Shown: one piece after another, positions 24,022-25,400 of the stretch
Position numbering within the stretch: the stretch's first letter is position 1
Layout of the letters: every line of letters begins with the position of its first letter
Origin: JAFGJQ01 sp964586145
GTDB lineage: Bacteria > Planctomycetota > Phycisphaerae > UBA1845
Length of the DNA: 25,400 nucleotides
Direction of reading: 5' to 3'
NCBI GenBank assembly: GCA_964586145.1
Contig: CAZPHH010000073.1
Coordinates: 1 to 25,400, forward strand
Notes under the pieces: model-generated
Seen by the model: the letters and a program-made list of their open reading frames with translations, nothing else
Databases searched by the model: none
Told to the model about the DNA's origin: nothing
Program-made: the position numbers and the translations under genes

Positions 24022-24750
24022 ATGAAGAGACTATGGCTTGTGCAGGCCGCAGTTGGAATCTGTGCGCTGGGGTTGGTGGCGCCGAACGTGGCTGTGGGCC
24101 AGGCAACGATCACGGCCGACAACCGCATGATCGAGGCCCTGGTGGACTGTACGGACGGCGGCGGCACCTGGACGTGGGGGCCGACGACGTGGACTCCGTC
24201 CGCCCCGGGCGCAGCGTTCAACGAAACGCTGGAGTACAACGGGATTTCTCCGAACGCGCAGGTCGACGCGGACGGCATCGCGATCCAGAGCTCTTCGCTG
24301 GACGGAAGCACGACCTTCACGTCGCTGACGACCTCGGGCAGCGCCTACGCCTTTGCGAACGTCAGCGGCAGTTCGCCGAACTTCGCCCAGGTGGACGTGG
24401 AATCGTATTTCTGGATCCAGTTCACGATTGACACCGCGCAGGACTACACGCTTACCGGCGCGTTGAGTCGGGATTCCGTCAGCGGGCCCTCGGTCCGCAT
24501 TCGTTTGCGGCCGGTCGGCGGTGACAACATTCACTATTCCACCGTCGCCGGGTCCTTCGACTGGCAGGGCACCCTGGAGCCCGGTACGTACGAGCTGCAG
24601 GCCAGGGCCACTTCGCTCTACGCCGGAAGCAGCTATTACAACCGGATCGCCTCGTATGACAACGTGCAGTTCACGCTGATTCCCGAACCGGGCGCGCTGA
24701 GCCTGCTGGTTCTGGGTCTGCCGCTGTTGCGGCGGCGCCGGGTCCGCTGA
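24022..24750 (+). CDS. PEP-CTERM surface protein
   Basis: Exported protein of 242 residues with the PEP-CTERM sorting signal, which is cut by an exosortase in the cell envelope and is linked to exopolysaccharide production. The start ATG follows GGGAGAGG. A signal peptide covers about 1-27 (ending VAVGQA). The body (28-215) is Ser/Thr/Gly-rich with a beta-sandwich look and no recognised catalytic motif. The C-terminus has IPEPGALSLLVLGLPLL followed by RRRRV, the classical PEP, hydrophobic and Arg-rich tripartite signal. The exosortase gene is not in this window. It may be a matrix or adhesion protein. A hairpin follows the gene. Confidence 0.93.
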   Translation: MKRLWLVQAAVGICALGLVAPNVAVGQATITADNRMIEALVDCTDGGGTWTWGPTTWTPSAPGAAFNETLEYNGISPNAQVDADGIAIQSSSLDGSTTFTSLTTSGSAYAFANVSGSSPNFAQVDVESYFWIQFTIDTAQDYTLTGALSRDSVSGPSVRIRLRPVGGDNIHYSTVAGSFDWQGTLEPGTYELQARATSLYAGSSYYNRIASYDNVQFTLIPEPGALSLLVLGLPLLRRRRVR

Positions 24751-24767
24751 GACCCCGGCCGGATGAG

Positions 24768-24824
24768 ACAACAACCTTTTCCGGGACCGGTCCTTCCGGC
24801 GAGGGGCCGGTCCCGGTGTTGTTT
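24768..24824. terminator. Strong hairpin between convergent genes
   Basis: CCGGGACCGG (24781-24790) pairs perfectly with CCGGTCCCGG (24807-24816). An outer ACAACA (24768-24773) pairs with TGTTGT (24817-24822), with an unpaired acctttt on the left. A short T-rich tail (tgttgttt) follows. Located 17 bases after the PEP-CTERM stop, it is a probable terminator, possibly acting in both directions. Confidence 0.7.
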
Positions 24825-24907
24825 CGGGATCGTGCGGATTCCGGCGGATCGCCGATCGGGCGGGGCGTGCCGAATCCGCTGCGTGGCCGGTGTCCCGGCC
24901 GGTCGAG

Positions 24908-25237
24908 TCACGCGTCCTGTTCCTCGGCCTGGCGACAGTCGCAGGGGATATCGATGCCGCGCATGGGTCGGCCGCAGTGTACGCATCGATATATCCCCAG
25001 TCGGTAGTGCATGCGGCCGAGTGTGCCGATCACCAGGCAGGCCAGACCGAGTCCGCCCAGCAGGGCTATTGGGAGGAAGGTGATTACGTTCATCAGCTTT
25101 TCCCACCAGGGCTGTTCCGGCTCCGACGAGTGAAACAGGAGCACGGTGTACCCGATGAGTGCCGCGAGGAAGCCGATTGCGAACGCCACAAACCCAGCGG
25201 CAAGTTCCCGCCGAGCTGCCCGGGAGTCTGATGGCAT
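24908..25237 (-). CDS. Small membrane protein with C-terminal Cys cluster
   Basis: About 109 residues; function unknown. Two hydrophobic segments (about 13-34 and 50-72) are followed by a Cys-rich end with CVHCGRPMRG (Cys85, Cys88) and CDC (Cys99, Cys101). The CxxCG-x-x-x-RG pattern resembles the ribbons of the pair at 16142-17064, but the second Cys pair is spaced CxC instead of CxxC, so metal binding may differ. The start at 25237 is the first ATG before the membrane segment; it has no clear ribosome binding site, and a longer form from 25306 is possible. It converges on the PEP-CTERM gene. Confidence 0.75.
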   Translation of the reverse strand: MPSDSRAARRELAAGFVAFAIGFLAALIGYTVLLFHSSEPEQPWWEKLMNVITFLPIALLGGLGLACLVIGTLGRMHYRLGIYRCVHCGRPMRGIDIPCDCRQAEEQDA

Positions 25238-25400
25238 GTTCGGTCTGTCGACGGAAGCCTCGTTACGGATGCATATGCACCACAGCGAACGCTTGTGTCG
25301 CATCACACGTGACGGACATCTGTCGTCGACAAGAGTCCTGCAGCCCTAACCCAACTTTCGCAGACTTTCACAATTTTCGCCGTCGCGGCCGCGTTGGCGT

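Noticed and set aside
22392..24431. 679-codon plus-strand frame
   Set aside because: Antisense to the polytopic membrane protein and then out of frame with the PEP-CTERM gene.

Overview
The window is a GC-rich chromosomal segment that looks like a planctomycete (Planctomycetota, probably the Phycisphaerae side). No rRNA or other phylogenetic marker is present, so this rests on gene style. The clues are an exported glycosidase ending in a dockerin, a PEP-CTERM surface protein, several small membrane proteins ending in a CxxC...CxxC zinc ribbon, and exported hydrolases with added non-catalytic domains. Most genes have a clear Shine-Dalgarno sequence. No tRNA, rRNA, CRISPR array, transposase or phage gene was recognised.

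Layout. 1-2719 (-): an almost complete type I restriction subunit HsdR, cut by the window edge. 2720-3177: a gene-free patchwork of simple repeats, palindromes and a 17-bp tandem array broken by a 100-N assembly gap. 3178-5277 (-): a secreted GH16 glucanase-like enzyme with two duplicated accessory domains and a dockerin. 5278-5936: a long divergent intergenic region with a promoter and a possible operator. 5937-7169 (+): a GHL10 (DUF187) glycoside-hydrolase-like protein. 7242-10940 (-): a 58-residue membrane protein, an exported alpha/beta hydrolase, and a glycerophosphodiester phosphodiesterase with a membrane domain. 11229-11990 (+): a CPBP-family intramembrane protease. 12194-14841 (+): a two-gene signalling operon of a FIST-domain sensor and a hybrid histidine kinase. 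14964-15989 (+): an exported proline-iminopeptidase-like enzyme. 16142-17064 (+): two overlapping zinc-ribbon membrane proteins. 17342-18730 (+): an exported nitrilase-superfamily amidohydrolase. 18818-20326 (-): an M42-like aminopeptidase and a small membrane protein. 20466-23618 (-): a YbjQ-like membrane protein, a membrane GT2 glycosyltransferase and a polytopic membrane protein. 24022-24750 (+): a PEP-CTERM protein. 24908-25237 (-): a third zinc-ribbon membrane protein.

How the genes fit together. The GH16 and GHL10 genes diverge from one control region and together suggest extracellular glycan breakdown. The aminopeptidases, nitrilase-like enzyme, phosphodiesterase and alpha/beta hydrolase suggest scavenging of peptides, amides and lipid head groups, mostly outside the cytoplasm. 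The FIST/kinase pair is the only clear signalling unit. Its kinase has no sensor domain of its own, and the arrangement resembles the known NosP-kinase pairs. The GT2 cluster probably acts on an envelope lipid or glycan. No complete novel multi-gene defence system is visible. The least explained parts are the repeat patchwork at 2812-3149, the 659-bp control region, the zinc-ribbon gene pair and the exported nitrilase.
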